Origin: Paraferrimonas sedimenticola
GTDB lineage: Bacteria > Pseudomonadota > Gammaproteobacteria > Enterobacterales > Shewanellaceae
Assembly (NCBI RefSeq): GCF_002282855.1
Contig: NZ_NRIR01000002.1
Span: 441,196 to 505,195, forward strand
DNA: 64,000 bases
Direction: 5' to 3'
Positions within the stretch are counted from its first letter, which is position 1. Every line of letters starts with the position of its first letter. The position numbers and the translations under genes are program-made. The notes below the pieces were generated by a model, which was not told the origin of the DNA, made no database searches, and was given only the letters and a program-made list of their open reading frames with translations. Shown piece by piece: positions 50,031 through 59,109 of the stretch.

Positions 50031-50558
50031 ATGGCAGACCAGGAGATGGTCGTTCTTGGCAAGTTAGGCTCTGTTTACGGAGTCAAAGGCTGGTTAAGAG
50101 TCAATAGCTTTACCGACGATGCCGAAGGCATATTTGAATACGCTCCATGGTACCTAAAGGTCCGGGGGCAGTGGCAGCAAGTTGAAATCGCCAATTGGCG
50201 TGCTCATAACAAGGGGCCAGTGGTACAACTTAAAGGTACCGATGGTCGCGATGCTGCTCAACAACTGGTGAACTGCGAGATTGGCGTTAGCGCCGATCAG
50301 CTGCAAGACCTTCCAGAAGACGAGTTCTACTGGCGAGATCTCATCGGTTGCGAGGTGATTAACGCTAAGGGTTATCACATGGGCAAGGTGGACGATATTC
50401 TCGAAACCGGCTCAAATGATGTGCTTAGAGTAAGAGCCAACGCCAAAGATGCCTTTGGTCAAAAAGAAAGATTGATCCCGTTTGTCACTGAACAGTTCAT
50501 CCTTGAGGTGAATTTGGACAGCCGACAAATAACTGTGGATTGGGAACCGGACTTCTAA
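50031..50558 (+). CDS. rimM: 16S rRNA processing protein RimM
   Basis: RimM aids assembly of the 30S head and binds S19. The 175-residue protein has the N-terminal domain start [18 protein letters not shown] and the PRC-barrel with [13 protein letters not shown] and [11 protein letters not shown]. It precedes trmD by 16 bp, as expected. Confidence 0.94.
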   Translation: MADQEMVVLGKLGSVYGVKGWLRVNSFTDDAEGIFEYAPWYLKVRGQWQQVEIANWRAHNKGPVVQLKGTDGRDAAQQLVNCEIGVSADQLQDLPEDEFYWRDLIGCEVINAKGYHMGKVDDILETGSNDVLRVRANAKDAFGQKERLIPFVTEQFILEVNLDSRQITVDWEPDF

Positions 50559-50574
50559 GTCTGAGGGGCAAAAT

Positions 50575-51333
50575 ATGTGGTTAGGGGTAATTACCCTATT
50601 CCCAGATATGTTTAACGCCATATCAGATCACGGAGTTACGGGCCGCGCCATTAAAAATGGCACGCTGACGTTGCAGACCTGGAATCCTCGCGATTTCACC
50701 CATGACCGACACAGCACAGTGGACGATAGGCCTTACGGCGGCGGACCTGGCATGTTGATGATGGTGCAACCACTGACCGACGCCATCGAGGCGGCCAAAG
50801 CGGCTGCAGGCGATGGGGCTAAGGTGATATATCTGTCGCCACAAGGCCGCCAGCTGAATCAAGCGGGTGTTGCCGAGTTGGCACAGAGCGACAAACTGAT
50901 TCTGGTGTGCGGTCGCTACGAAGGTGTAGACGAACGCGTTATCCAGACGCTGGTGGACGAAGAGTGGTCTGTTGGCGATTACGTGTTATCCGGTGGCGAG
51001 CTGCCAGCGATGACACTAATCGACGCGGTCTCTCGCTTAGTACCGGGAGTTCTCGGTAAAGCGGCATCAGCGGAGCAAGACTCGTTTAGCGATGGCTTGC
51101 TGGATTGTCCGCATTACACCCGTCCAGAAGTTCTGGATGGTCGGAAAGTACCAAGCGTGTTGTTGTCTGGCAACCACGAACATATTAGACGCTGGCGTTT
51201 GAAACAGTCCTTAGGTAGGACTTGGCTCAGACGTCCAGAATTGTTTAACAACCTAGCTCTGACTGACGAGCAAACCGAACTGTTTGCCGAGTTCGTGGCA
51301 GAAATGCGCGAGCAGGAAAAATCGGACAGTTAA
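50575..51333 (+). CDS. trmD: tRNA (guanine37-N1)-methyltransferase TrmD
   Basis: TrmD methylates G37 next to the anticodon, preventing frameshifting. The 252-residue protein has [31 protein letters not shown], the SAM-knot [10 protein letters not shown] and [16 protein letters not shown] conserved [19 protein letters not shown] is in the C-terminal half. rplS follows after 18 bp. Confidence 0.96.
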   Translation: MWLGVITLFPDMFNAISDHGVTGRAIKNGTLTLQTWNPRDFTHDRHSTVDDRPYGGGPGMLMMVQPLTDAIEAAKAAAGDGAKVIYLSPQGRQLNQAGVAELAQSDKLILVCGRYEGVDERVIQTLVDEEWSVGDYVLSGGELPAMTLIDAVSRLVPGVLGKAASAEQDSFSDGLLDCPHYTRPEVLDGRKVPSVLLSGNHEHIRRWRLKQSLGRTWLRRPELFNNLALTDEQTELFAEFVAEMREQEKSDS

Positions 51334-51351
51334 CCTAGATTGGAGACGAAA

Positions 51352-51699
51352 ATGAGCAATATCATTAAACAGCTCGAAGAAGAGCAAATGAAGCAGGACC
51401 TACCAAAATTTGGTCCTGGTGACACCGTTGTAGTTCAAGTACGTGTTACTGAAGGTAACAAGACTCGTCTACAGGCTTTCGAAGGCGTTGTAATCGCAGT
51501 TAAGAACCGCGGTCTACACTCAGCTTTCACCGTGCGTAAGATTTCTAATGGCGAAGGTGTTGAGCGCTGCTTCCAGACTCACAGCCCGCTTGTTGAGAAG
51601 ATCGATGTTAAGCGTCGTGGTCGTGTACGTCGTGCCAAGCTGTACTACTTGCGTAGTCGTTCTGGTAAGTCTGCTCGTATCCGCGAGAAGCTGGGCTAA
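51352..51699 (+). CDS. rplS: 50S ribosomal protein L19
   Basis: L19 lies at the 30S-50S interface. The 115-residue protein has [37 protein letters not shown] and [24 protein letters not shown] 51352 follows TGGAGA; a frame-extending ATG four codons upstream is less likely. A terminator follows 42 bp after the stop. Confidence 0.96.
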   Translation: MSNIIKQLEEEQMKQDLPKFGPGDTVVVQVRVTEGNKTRLQAFEGVVIAVKNRGLHSAFTVRKISNGEGVERCFQTHSPLVEKIDVKRRGRVRRAKLYYLRSRSGKSARIREKLG

Positions 51700-51740
51700 A
51701 TCGAGCCTAATCGATAAAAACAAGCTAGTGTTCGCAACGA

Positions 51741-51765
51741 AAACCCGCCTCTTTGGCGGGTTTTT
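51741..51765 (+). terminator. Terminator of the rpsP-rplS operon
   Basis: A 9-bp stem aaacccgcc / ggcgggttt with a 5-nt loop, followed by further T. It is a canonical Rho-independent terminator. Confidence 0.85.
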
Positions 51766-51835
51766 CGTATAAAGAACGCGGGTTTTCGTAACTGGCGCTT
51801 GGGTCCTTTGCAAAGTGAGCGCGGGTTTTTCGTAT
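51757..51835 (+). repeat. Three direct copies of a CGGG-T-rich motif after rplS
   Basis: CGGGTTTTTCGTAT occurs at 51757-51770 (within the terminator right arm) and 51822-51835, with CGGGTTTTCGTA at 51779-51790. All are on the same strand. The spacers are not repeated. Confidence 0.7.
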
Positions 51836-51967
51836 CTAGCGCACAAGTTCGCCAACCACTTCTGAATTTATTTCACCGTTTCATCCGATACCCTTGAATC
51901 TGTGTCCATGGCTAGGCATTCTGGGCGGACGCCCATAAGGGCTGAGTTTTAACTAGTGGTGAAAGAC

Positions 51968-53047
51968 ATGCAACAAGACAAAATTAACAATATCCATATT
52001 GCCTCTGAGCAAGTGCTAACGACTCCTGCACAGCTCAGTGAAAAATTGCCTTTGTCGGACGCCGCTTATCGATATATACGCTCAGCTCGCAAACAGGTCT
52101 CAGATATTGTCCACAAACGCGACTCGCGCATTCTCGCCGTCGTTGGCCCGTGCTCGATTCACGATATTGAATCCGCCAAAGAGTACGCGCTAAAGCTTAA
52201 GAAACTGCACGACGAGCTAAGCGACCAGTTCTTTATTCTAATGCGAGTTTACTTTGAAAAGCCGCGTACCACCGTCGGTTGGAAAGGCCTGATCAACGAC
52301 CCGCACATGGACAACTCCTTTGACGTGGAGTCTGGCCTGCACACTGCCCGCGAGCTACTGATTTGGTTGGCGGAGCTGGAATTGCCGGTAGCCACCGAAG
52401 CGCTAGACCCTATCAGCCCTCAGTACCTGTCAGAGCTAGTATCTTGGTCGGCGATTGGTGCTCGTACTACCGAGTCACAAACCCACCGCGAAATGGCCTC
52501 GGGTTTGTCGATGCCGGTTGGCTTTAAGAACGGTACCGACGGCAAGCTAGACGTGGCGATTAACGCGCTTCAGTCAGCGGCCAGCTCGCACCGGTTCATG
52601 GGTATTAACAAAGCCGGTCAGGTGGCGCTATTGCAAACCGATGGCAACCCTGACGGCCACGTGATTTTGCGCGGTGGCAAGTCGCCAAACTATGACTCGG
52701 TCAATGTGGCTCAGTGCGAAGACCAGCTGCACGGCGCCGGTCTCACCGCCCGCTTGGTGGTGGATTGTAGCCATGGCAACTCCAACAAAGACCACAGACT
52801 ACAGCCGTTAGTGGCGCAAAACGTGATTCACCAGATCCAGGAAGGTAACAAATCGATTATTGGTTTGATGCTTGAGAGCCATTTGTTTGAAGGCAATCAG
52901 CCCACCAATGGCGACAACAGCAGCTTGAAATACGGCGTATCGGTGACCGATGCCTGTATTAACTGGCAAAGTACCGAAGACTTGCTGCGCACTTCGGCGG
53001 CGGAATTAGCCGGCGTACTTCCAACCCGTTTTGAGGAGTCAGCATGA
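51968..53047 (+). CDS. aroF: DAHP synthase (Tyr-sensitive type, AroF)
   Basis: AroF condenses PEP and erythrose 4-phosphate to open the shikimate pathway. The 359-residue protein has [48 protein letters not shown]-type and [13 protein letters not shown]-like [14 protein letters not shown] motifs. The N-terminus ([11 protein letters not shown]) matches E. coli AroF including Asn8. With tyrA directly downstream the Tyr-sensitive assignment is sound. ATG 51968 after GGTGA is preferred to GTG 51956. Confidence 0.94.
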   Translation: MQQDKINNIHIASEQVLTTPAQLSEKLPLSDAAYRYIRSARKQVSDIVHKRDSRILAVVGPCSIHDIESAKEYALKLKKLHDELSDQFFILMRVYFEKPRTTVGWKGLINDPHMDNSFDVESGLHTARELLIWLAELELPVATEALDPISPQYLSELVSWSAIGARTTESQTHREMASGLSMPVGFKNGTDGKLDVAINALQSAASSHRFMGINKAGQVALLQTDGNPDGHVILRGGKSPNYDSVNVAQCEDQLHGAGLTARLVVDCSHGNSNKDHRLQPLVAQNVIHQIQEGNKSIIGLMLESHLFEGNQPTNGDNSSLKYGVSVTDACINWQSTEDLLRTSAAELAGVLPTRFEESA

Positions 53048-54177
53048 GCGAAAAAACCAATCAAGACTTAGAGCGCTTACGCGATCAAATCGATGCGGTG
53101 GACCAGCAGTTAATTAGCTTACTGCGCCAGCGCTTGGACCTAGTGGCCCAAGTGGGCGCGGTCAAACACCAAGCCGGCTTGCCAATTTACGCACCCCAGC
53201 GCGAAGCCAGTATGCTAGCCAAACGCCGCGGTGAGGCGAAAGAGCTGGGGATTGCGCCGCAGTTAGTGGAAGACATTTTGCGCCGTTTAATGCGCGAATC
53301 TTACATCAACGAAAAAGATGTGGGCTTTAAGCAAATCAACCCAACCCCTCGTCCTGTGGTGATTGTCGGTGGTCGAGGTCAGCTGGGTGGCTTGTTTAAT
53401 CAGATGCTGACCCTATCAGGCTATCGGGTTGAGCTTTTAGACCAGCAAGACTGGGATCGCGCCGAAGAGATAGTCAGTGAAGCGCAACTGGTGATTGTGT
53501 CTGTGCCGATTGCTGTCACCGAGGAAGTGATAAAGCGTCTGCCTAAGCTGCCAGATGATTGTATTTTGGCGGACCTAACCTCGATTAAACAAAAGCCACT
53601 ACAGGCCATGTTAGATACTCACAGCGGCCCTGTGGTGGGATTGCACCCAATGTTTGGCCCGGATGTAGGTTCGCTGGCGAAACAGCTAGTGGTGGTGTGT
53701 AACGGTCGCGATGCTGACAACTACCAATGGTTGCTTGAGCAAATTAAGATCTGGGGTGCTCGCATTGTTGACGCCCAAGCTAAACAGCACGATGACGCCA
53801 TGCAATTAGTCCAGGCAATGCGCCACTTCTCGACCTTTGTGTATGGCTACAACCTTTACAAAGAGAACGCTAACCTCGATACCTTGCTGCAATTCAGTTC
53901 GCCAATTTACCGTTTGGAGTTGGCCATGGTGGGACGACTGTTTGCCCAAGACGCGAAACTTTACGCCGACATCATTTTTGCTCAAGAGCACAGCCATGAT
54001 GCGATTGCCGATTATCTTAAGCGCTATCAAGAAGCGCTAACTTTATTGAACTCAGGTGATCGACAAGGCTTCATTGATACGTTTGATGAAGTGGCGCAAT
54101 GGTTTGGCGACTTTGCCGGTCAGTTCCAAAGAGAGAGTCGCAACATGCTCAAGTCGGCGAATGATTCTCGCCAATAA
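53044..54177 (+). CDS. tyrA: Chorismate mutase/prephenate dehydrogenase
   Basis: TyrA makes 4-hydroxyphenylpyruvate from chorismate via prephenate. The 377-residue protein has an N-terminal AroQ chorismate mutase (about 1-90: [24 protein letters not shown]) and a dehydrogenase with the NAD fold [16 protein letters not shown] and [16 protein letters not shown]. The ATG overlaps the aroF stop (ATGA), giving an aroF-tyrA operon. Confidence 0.96.
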   Translation: MSEKTNQDLERLRDQIDAVDQQLISLLRQRLDLVAQVGAVKHQAGLPIYAPQREASMLAKRRGEAKELGIAPQLVEDILRRLMRESYINEKDVGFKQINPTPRPVVIVGGRGQLGGLFNQMLTLSGYRVELLDQQDWDRAEEIVSEAQLVIVSVPIAVTEEVIKRLPKLPDDCILADLTSIKQKPLQAMLDTHSGPVVGLHPMFGPDVGSLAKQLVVVCNGRDADNYQWLLEQIKIWGARIVDAQAKQHDDAMQLVQAMRHFSTFVYGYNLYKENANLDTLLQFSSPIYRLELAMVGRLFAQDAKLYADIIFAQEHSHDAIADYLKRYQEALTLLNSGDRQGFIDTFDEVAQWFGDFAGQFQRESRNMLKSANDSRQ

Positions 54178-54247
54178 TGACAAAGGGGTGTTGCCTTCTC
54201 AGCTTTAGCGCTATGCTTAAACTGTATTGTAATCAAGGAGGTCGCTA

Positions 54248-54598
54248 GTGAGCTCAGCCAACAACCCTTGTTCGGTGCGCGAAGACACCACCTTGGTGCA
54301 TCTGATGTATGCGCTGTTTTTGGCATTCCCCCTTTACGGATTACCCGCCGTGTTGGCGATGGTTATCAATCTGACCCAAAGCGCCAGTCGGATCAACTCG
54401 CTGACGGCGAGCCACATTCGTTGGCAGCGTCAGTCGGCGATGGTGGCCGCTGCGATTTATGTGGTGAGCCGCTTTGTTGAACCTACCTGGCTCAGCCTGA
54501 GTTTGCTGTCATTGTGTGCGGCCTGGTTTGCTTATCGAATTGCCAAAGGTTGGTTGCGCTTAACCGACGGTGCAATGGCGGTTAGCCATGCCAGCTAA
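54248..54598 (+). CDS. Small inner-membrane protein of unknown function
   Basis: A 116-residue protein with about three hydrophobic segments (near 17-40, 60-76 and 80-97). It begins with GTG after AAGGAGG, a very strong Shine-Dalgarno sequence. The general look (LVHLMYALFLAFPLYGLPAVLAMVINL) recalls DUF4870-like proteins but I cannot assign it. Its last 11 bp overlap the VOC gene, so the two are probably co-expressed. Confidence 0.7.
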   Translation: MSSANNPCSVREDTTLVHLMYALFLAFPLYGLPAVLAMVINLTQSASRINSLTASHIRWQRQSAMVAAAIYVVSRFVEPTWLSLSLLSLCAAWFAYRIAKGWLRLTDGAMAVSHAS

Positions 54599-54947
54599 GC
54601 TCAACTATGTTGAGCTTCCCGCCACGGATATTGAGGCGGTAAAGACCTTTTTTTCCACAGTGTTTGGCTGGCAGTTTGAAGACTTTGGCCCAGATTACAC
54701 CGCCTTTTCTGCCGCATCGGCTGGGCTAGATGGTGGCTTTTATCGAGCGCCATTAGCTTCCACAACAGCCACTGGTGCTGCGCTTATTGTGTTTTATAGC
54801 GACGAGTTGCAAGTCACTTTGGCGCAAGTCCAAGCCGCCGGTGGTGAAGTACTCAAGCCTATTTTTGATTTTCCCGGAGGACGGCGTTTTCACTTTGCCG
54901 ACCCGGCTGGTAACGAATGGGCGGTATGGGGCGACCCCATTAGCTAA
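54588..54947 (+). CDS. VOC family (glyoxalase-like) protein
   Basis: The 119-residue protein has the VOC fold: LNYVELPATDIEAVKTFFSTVFGWQFEDFG, a central GGFYRAP, and a C-terminal GRRFHFADPAGNEWAVW with a Glu at the metal-ligand position. Such proteins bind a metal and small ligands; the reaction is unknown. ATG 54588 lies in the end of the preceding gene. Confidence 0.85.
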   Translation: MPAKLNYVELPATDIEAVKTFFSTVFGWQFEDFGPDYTAFSAASAGLDGGFYRAPLASTTATGAALIVFYSDELQVTLAQVQAAGGEVLKPIFDFPGGRRFHFADPAGNEWAVWGDPIS

Positions 54948-54953
54948 CACATC

Positions 54954-54986
54954 AAAAAGGCACTCGTTGGAGTGCCTTCGTGTTTT
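54954..54986. terminator. Bidirectional terminator, VOC gene and pheA
   Basis: A 9-bp stem aaggcactc / gagtgcctt with a 4-nt loop is flanked by A5 on the left and TTTTT a few bases to the right. It serves the convergent VOC gene and pheA. Confidence 0.85.
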
Positions 54987-54998
54987 TAGTAGGGGCTG

Positions 54999-56933
54999 TT
55001 AGCCGTGCAGTGCTTGCTGTAACTCGCCAAACTCCGCGATATCCAACTGACCGAACTCGCCACTAGGGTGCACGTCTATGAGCACGCCGTCGGCACCCGC
55101 TGCCTTTGCGGCAAGGGTTAACGGCTGAATCAAAGCTTTGTCATCGCTGCCAGAGCCCGGTTCGACTAACACAGGCAAATGGCTGCGTGCTTTCACTTCT
55201 GCCACCGCGGCCAAGTCGATGGCACTGCGTTGGCCGGTTTCAAGCGTGCGCACGCCGCACTCGCACAAAATCACTTGTTGATTGCCCTGGCTCATGATCA
55301 GTTGCGCAGCCTCCAGCCACTCATCAACACTGGCGGTAGGGCCACGGCGTAAAATCACCGGCTTGTGACTGCGGCCTATGGCGTTAAGCAGCGCGTGTTG
55401 CTGCATCTGATTGGATTCCAGCAAAAAGGCATCACAACTTAGCGACAACGACTGTACTTGCTGTGGCAATTGGATGGCGCTTAATTGCGCCAGTTGCATG
55501 GTCTCAGCAGTGCGCAACAAGGTTTCGCTTTGCTCGTTGGTTAAGTCGCTACCGCCTTTAAGGGCACAGCCGCCGTATTCGGACAAAGCTTTAGCCACCA
55601 AGGTAAGTTCGGCCGCTTGCTGCCAAGATTGAGGACCTGCCAAAGTCGCGAACTGCCCATCGCCTAAACGCTGCTGGCCAAGCTCTACCACGCTGGTTTC
55701 CGGCTTGTGGCTGCGCAGGCTCAAGCCCGACTTGCTTGGCAGTGCTTGCTGAGCTGGGGTCAGCTGAGCGGCGCTCAGTTGGGTCGGTGCCACATTGTCT
55801 TGCGGGTAACAGCCAAGCACTTTAACGAAACGAGTGATGCGAGTGAGTTCGGACAGGGCGTCTTTGAGTTTACGACTGGCCAAGTTGGCCTCCACATCCA
55901 CGTAGAACATCTCTTCGTTGAGGTTGCCGTGAATCGGACGCGACTCCAACTTACACATATTGATGCCGTGACTCTTGAGCACTAACAGCGCATCCACCAA
56001 AGCGCCTGGGCGTTGGCCGGTGGCCATGATAAAGGTGGTTTTGGCCGGTACTTGGGTCGGTACTTCCACTGACTTGGGCGATACCACGATAAAGCGGCTG
56101 TGGTTTTGTTGCTGGTTGGCCAGCCCTTTCTCTAGCGCCACTAGCTCATAGCTAGCGCCACCTTCCTCTGAGCCAATCGCAGCCACCCCAGCTTCAGTGC
56201 TGTTGGCAACCGCATCCATGGCATCCGCGGTCGAGGCCACATACACAGGTTCAATTTGCGGCTGAGACTTTAAAAAGCGTGAGCATTGGCTGATGGCTTG
56301 AGGGTGGCCGTACACCTTGCGCACCTGTTCCAGCGCCTGCCCGGACTTCACCATCAAACAGTGCTTAACCGCGATGCGAATTTCGCCAGAAATAGCTAGA
56401 TTAGTGTGCTGCAGCAAGTCGTAGACTTCGTTAATGCTGCCACTCGAGGTATTTTCTATGGGCAATAGGCCAAAGTCGGCCTGACCGCTTTCCACCGCGA
56501 GAATAATCTCGTCAAAGCTAGCGCAGCCAAGCTGACGAAAATCGGCACCTTGGCGATTGCAAAAGCGCGTTGCTGCTAAATAACTGTACGCGCCCTTACC
56601 ACCGAGGAAAGCCACATTGTAGGCGGGCTTATCGGTTTCCGGATTGGCGCGCTGGGCAAGAAACGCCTGCTGATTCAGCACCGAATCTTCAATAATGGTT
56701 TGAAACACCGAGGTGACATAATGGGCGTCCAAACCTTGCTCGCGGCCTAGGTTGACCAAACGAGTCAACAATTGTTGCTCGCGTTCTACGTCGCGAATGG
56801 GTTTTAGAGTCTGCTCCTTGCTCAAGGCCACATTCAGTGTGAGCGAGCGTCGACGAGCCAGCATATCCAGTAGTGACTGATCCAAGTCAGTGATGGCTTG
56901 GCGAGTTTCTGAAAGTGGTGGCTGCTTGGCCAT
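54999..56933 (-). CDS. pheA: Chorismate mutase/prephenate dehydratase with C-terminal DAHPS-like domain
   Basis: PheA makes phenylpyruvate from chorismate. Domains: AroQ chorismate mutase about 1-90; dehydratase about 105-285 with PIENTSSGSINEV; ACT domain about 298-376 with the Phe-binding RPGALVDALL and ESRP. E. coli PheA ends there (386 residues). Here a further 240 residues (about 405-644) look like type I-beta DAHP synthase: AGPQSW (431-437), KPVILRRG, ILCECGVRTLET, SHLPVLVEPGSGS and ADGVLIDVHP. The expected metal ligands Cys, His and Glu are Gln435, Ser594 and Asp620, and the FKPRTSPYSF segment is absent. It is therefore probably non-catalytic and perhaps regulatory. A leader and attenuator lie upstream. 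Confidence 0.92.
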   Translation of the reverse strand: MAKQPPLSETRQAITDLDQSLLDMLARRRSLTLNVALSKEQTLKPIRDVEREQQLLTRLVNLGREQGLDAHYVTSVFQTIIEDSVLNQQAFLAQRANPETDKPAYNVAFLGGKGAYSYLAATRFCNRQGADFRQLGCASFDEIILAVESGQADFGLLPIENTSSGSINEVYDLLQHTNLAISGEIRIAVKHCLMVKSGQALEQVRKVYGHPQAISQCSRFLKSQPQIEPVYVASTADAMDAVANSTEAGVAAIGSEEGGASYELVALEKGLANQQQNHSRFIVVSPKSVEVPTQVPAKTTFIMATGQRPGALVDALLVLKSHGINMCKLESRPIHGNLNEEMFYVDVEANLASRKLKDALSELTRITRFVKVLGCYPQDNVAPTQLSAAQLTPAQQALPSKSGLSLRSHKPETSVVELGQQRLGDGQFATLAGPQSWQQAAELTLVAKALSEYGGCALKGGSDLTNEQSETLLRTAETMQLAQLSAIQLPQQVQSLSLSCDAFLLESNQMQQHALLNAIGRSHKPVILRRGPTASVDEWLEAAQLIMSQGNQQVILCECGVRTLETGQRSAIDLAAVAEVKARSHLPVLVEPGSGSDDKALIQPLTLAAKAAGADGVLIDVHPSGEFGQLDIAEFGELQQALHG

Positions 56934-56954
56934 GGTTTAATCCTCTCGATAACC

Positions 56955-56983
56955 AAAAAAGCCCCCTGATGGCAGGAGGCTTT
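56955..56983 (-). terminator. pheA attenuator
   Basis: On the minus strand, a 10-bp stem aagcctcctg / cagggggctt (one T-G pair) with loop CCAT is followed by a run of six T, 21 bp before the pheA ATG. Together with the Phe-rich leader peptide upstream it fits ribosome-mediated transcription attenuation. Confidence 0.8.
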
Positions 56984-57015
56984 CGAAAATTTTTGAGCAA
57001 ACTCGAACACCCCTG

Positions 57016-57069
57016 CTAGCGATTGCTGGCAAAGAAGTCCATAAAAAATAGGTGTCCTCTCAGGGACAT
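57016..57069 (-). CDS. pheL: pheA leader peptide
   Basis: A 17-codon frame, MSLRGHLFFMDFFASNR, has four Phe codons in two pairs (TTT TTT and TTC TTT). A shorter alternative starts at the internal Met. It lies between the candidate promoter and the attenuator terminator. Ribosome stalling at Phe codons when charged tRNA-Phe is scarce would favour an antiterminator. The E. coli pheL peptide is of the same kind but with more Phe. Confidence 0.75.
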   Translation of the reverse strand: MSLRGHLFFMDFFASNR

Positions 57070-57094
57070 AAGTTCGACGTTTGGCATGCAGTTA

Positions 57095-57123
57095 AAACTA
57101 CTTGCTGGATAGGCTTGAGTCAA
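57095..57123 (-). promoter_or_regulatory. pheA promoter candidate
   Basis: On the minus strand TTGACT (57118-57123) and TAGTTT (57095-57100) are 17 bp apart, 25 bp before the leader ATG. The -35 is good, the -10 weak. Confidence 0.4.
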
Positions 57124-57126
57124 ATG

Positions 57127-57152
57127 AAAAAAACGCACCTAAGGTGCGTTTT
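57127..57152 (-). terminator. raiA terminator
   Basis: A 9-bp stem aaacgcacc / ggtgcgttt with a 3-nt loop and a T7 run on the minus strand, 25 bp after the raiA stop. It separates raiA from the pheA promoter. Confidence 0.85.
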
Positions 57153-57176
57153 GTGACTTGGGGACTCGCGTATAGC

Positions 57177-57512
57177 TTAAGCGGCGTCGCTGACTTCTTC
57201 AGGCTCCTCAAAGATCGGTCGCTGGCGGCGTCCGGCTTCGCTCTTGTGGGTGATCTTATTGATCTGACGCTCTAGCTTTTGTCCCAGTGCATTAATAGCT
57301 ACGTACAAGTCTTCAGCCTTGGCTTGGGCAAATAGCTGACCATTGCTGATTTGAATTTTGGCCTCGATTTTAAAGGTCTGACGCTCTTGCGTAATAATGA
57401 CGTGAGGCGAGTTGAGAGGTATGTCGTGTTTGGCCAATTTTTCAAAACGGCTGGCCAGGCGGTCGCGGATAGAGTCGGTGATGTTGAATTGCTTGCTGGT
57501 GATCTTAATCAT
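57177..57512 (-). CDS. raiA: Ribosome-associated inhibitor RaiA
   Basis: A 111-residue hibernation-factor family protein: ITSKQFNITDSIRDRLASRFEKL, PHVIITQERQTFKIEA, and YVAINALGQKLERQINKITHKSEARR-type C-terminal helix, with an acidic tail. Like E. coli RaiA (YfiA) it has the extra C-terminal tail not found in the short HPF, and it lies upstream of pheA as in E. coli. It binds the decoding centre in stationary phase. Confidence 0.92.
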   Translation of the reverse strand: MIKITSKQFNITDSIRDRLASRFEKLAKHDIPLNSPHVIITQERQTFKIEAKIQISNGQLFAQAKAEDLYVAINALGQKLERQINKITHKSEAGRRQRPIFEEPEEVSDAA

Positions 57513-57749
57513 AGGCTACCTCTTCTCTCTAAGTTCAATTCCAGACTATCACTCTGCGTTTAAAAAAGTGTGACTTTCATCAATAATTTATGGGGTTTAA
57601 GCCTGTTTGCTGAGACTTTGGGCAGTCGCTCAAAAACTGCTTAAAAGAGGCGTAAATTTGCTTGAAATTCGCTCGAAAGCCACGCACACTGGGTCAGATA
57701 AGTGGCCGCTAAAGAGCCGCAGATTGCCCCTTTAGGAGTAGTAGACCAG

Positions 57750-58442
57750 ATGCCCACTTCTTCCTCTTCCCCCTCTATTAATCGCGTCAAAGTCTGGGAT
57801 TGGCCAGTTCGAATCTTCCATTGGCTGGGTCTGGCCTTAATGGTTGGACTTTGGTGGACGGCCGAGCAAGCGGAAATGGACCTGCATATGATGCTGGGCT
57901 ATAGCTTTGGTGGCTTGCTAGTTTGGCGAATTCTATGGGGAGTGTTTGGCAGCCAAACCGCGCGTTTTAGCCAGTTCATCCGCTCTCCATTTACTGTACT
58001 AAGTTACGCAAAGTCACTTAAAAAGGGACAGGCACCGGCAACGCTTGGGCACAACCCCATGGGCGGCTATATGGTGGCATTGATGCTTAGCCTTATGCTA
58101 GCTCAGTTTGGCTCGGGTTTATTTAGCAGCGATGAAGTCTTTACCGAAGGGCCACTGGTGGCATATGCCTCTGCTGATACGGTCAGTACTTTGACCTGGT
58201 GGCACAAAACCAATTTCAATTTGTTGCTCGGCTGCGCCGGGTTGCACGTATTGGCTGTGTTGGTGCACAGCCTAAAAGGCGAGCGTATAGTGCCAGCCAT
58301 GGTACACGGCCACAAACCTGCGCCGGCCCAGCAGTCGCCCTCGTTTCGATTCGTCTCAGGCTGGTGGGCCTTAGGCTTGGGGTTGCTAATTGGCGCACCG
58401 GTATACTACTACTTACTGCGGCCCATACTCAGTTACTACTAA
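57750..58442 (+). CDS. Cytochrome b561-type domain protein
   Basis: A 230-residue membrane protein with about four to five hydrophobic segments. VKVWDWPVRIFHWLGLALMVGLW opens the family of di-haem hydrogenase/cytochrome b561-like proteins, with haem-ligand His in IFHW, the LHMMLGYSFGGLL segment and AGLHVLAVLVHSL. It is probably an electron carrier in the inner membrane. ATG 57750 after AGGAG is preferred to GTG 57702. It faces a periplasmic cytochrome c'-type gene on the opposite strand. Confidence 0.85.
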   Translation: MPTSSSSPSINRVKVWDWPVRIFHWLGLALMVGLWWTAEQAEMDLHMMLGYSFGGLLVWRILWGVFGSQTARFSQFIRSPFTVLSYAKSLKKGQAPATLGHNPMGGYMVALMLSLMLAQFGSGLFSSDEVFTEGPLVAYASADTVSTLTWWHKTNFNLLLGCAGLHVLAVLVHSLKGERIVPAMVHGHKPAPAQQSPSFRFVSGWWALGLGLLIGAPVYYYLLRPILSYY

Positions 58443-58470
58443 TTGCATTGCACGAGCAAAAGCAATCCAC

Positions 58471-58508
58471 AAAAAACCGGCTGTTACTTCATAACAAGCC
58501 GGTTTTTT
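58471..58508. terminator. Bidirectional terminator, cytochromes b and c'
   Basis: A long stem aaaaaaccggct / agccggtttttt with an inner gtta / taac extension. The A and T runs make it usable on both strands for the convergent genes. Confidence 0.88.
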
Positions 58509-58539
58509 GTATCGCCAGAGTTTGTGGCAGGACTAAATC

Positions 58540-58992
58540 TTAGTCTTTCTTGTAGGTGTCGTGACAACCTTTGCAGTTTTGCGCAACGTTTTTGAAGGCT
58601 TGACCTAGAGCGCGCTTGTCGCCTTTTTCAGCACTGACTTTAGCCAGTGCAGCAGCGTCGGTTTGCAAGTCCATTAGACGCTTGTTGAAGTCGTCCATGT
58701 TGTCCCAGATTTTTGGCAGCGCGTCGGTTTCACCTTTGTCGGTGCCAGGCTCAAAGCCTTCGGCTGGAATGTGCGACAGAGCGGCTACGTTGGCAGCGCG
58801 CTTGGCAAACTTGTCGGCGTCAAATTCCTTTTTGCCTTTCAGCATGTCGCCCATGTCGCCAAAGTTGTGTGCCATCAAAGAGAAGGCTTTTTGGCGGTAT
58901 TTAACGGCGTGTTCTGGTGAACGAAACTCGCTGGCAATCGCGCTACCGCAGATCAGAGTGGCGATCGCTAGGGTTAGAGCTGACTTTTTCAT
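58540..58992 (-). CDS. Cytochrome c'-type periplasmic protein
   Basis: The 150-residue product has a signal peptide (SALTLAIATLICGSAIA, cleaved before SEF) and a single C-terminal haem motif CKGCH at residues 140-144, typical of cytochrome c'/c556. The mature protein is a helical bundle: EHAVKYRQKAFSLMAHNFGDMGDML near the start. Function may include electron transfer or NO binding. ATG 58992 follows GAGG and matches the signal peptide; a longer start is unlikely. Confidence 0.93.
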   Translation of the reverse strand: MKKSALTLAIATLICGSAIASEFRSPEHAVKYRQKAFSLMAHNFGDMGDMLKGKKEFDADKFAKRAANVAALSHIPAEGFEPGTDKGETDALPKIWDNMDDFNKRLMDLQTDAAALAKVSAEKGDKRALGQAFKNVAQNCKGCHDTYKKD

Positions 58993-59109
58993 GTGCATCC
59001 TCACATATTTATCGTTATTTGCGAGGCTTATCATACAATTGCTGAAGGCCATCGGCTAGAGCCAATGGCCTTCACAAGTTGTAAAACTCTGTAAACTTTT
59101 AAGAAGTGC

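Noticed and set aside
51856-51967. TyrR operator upstream of aroF
   Set aside because: No TGTAAA-N6-TTTACA-like palindrome found by eye.
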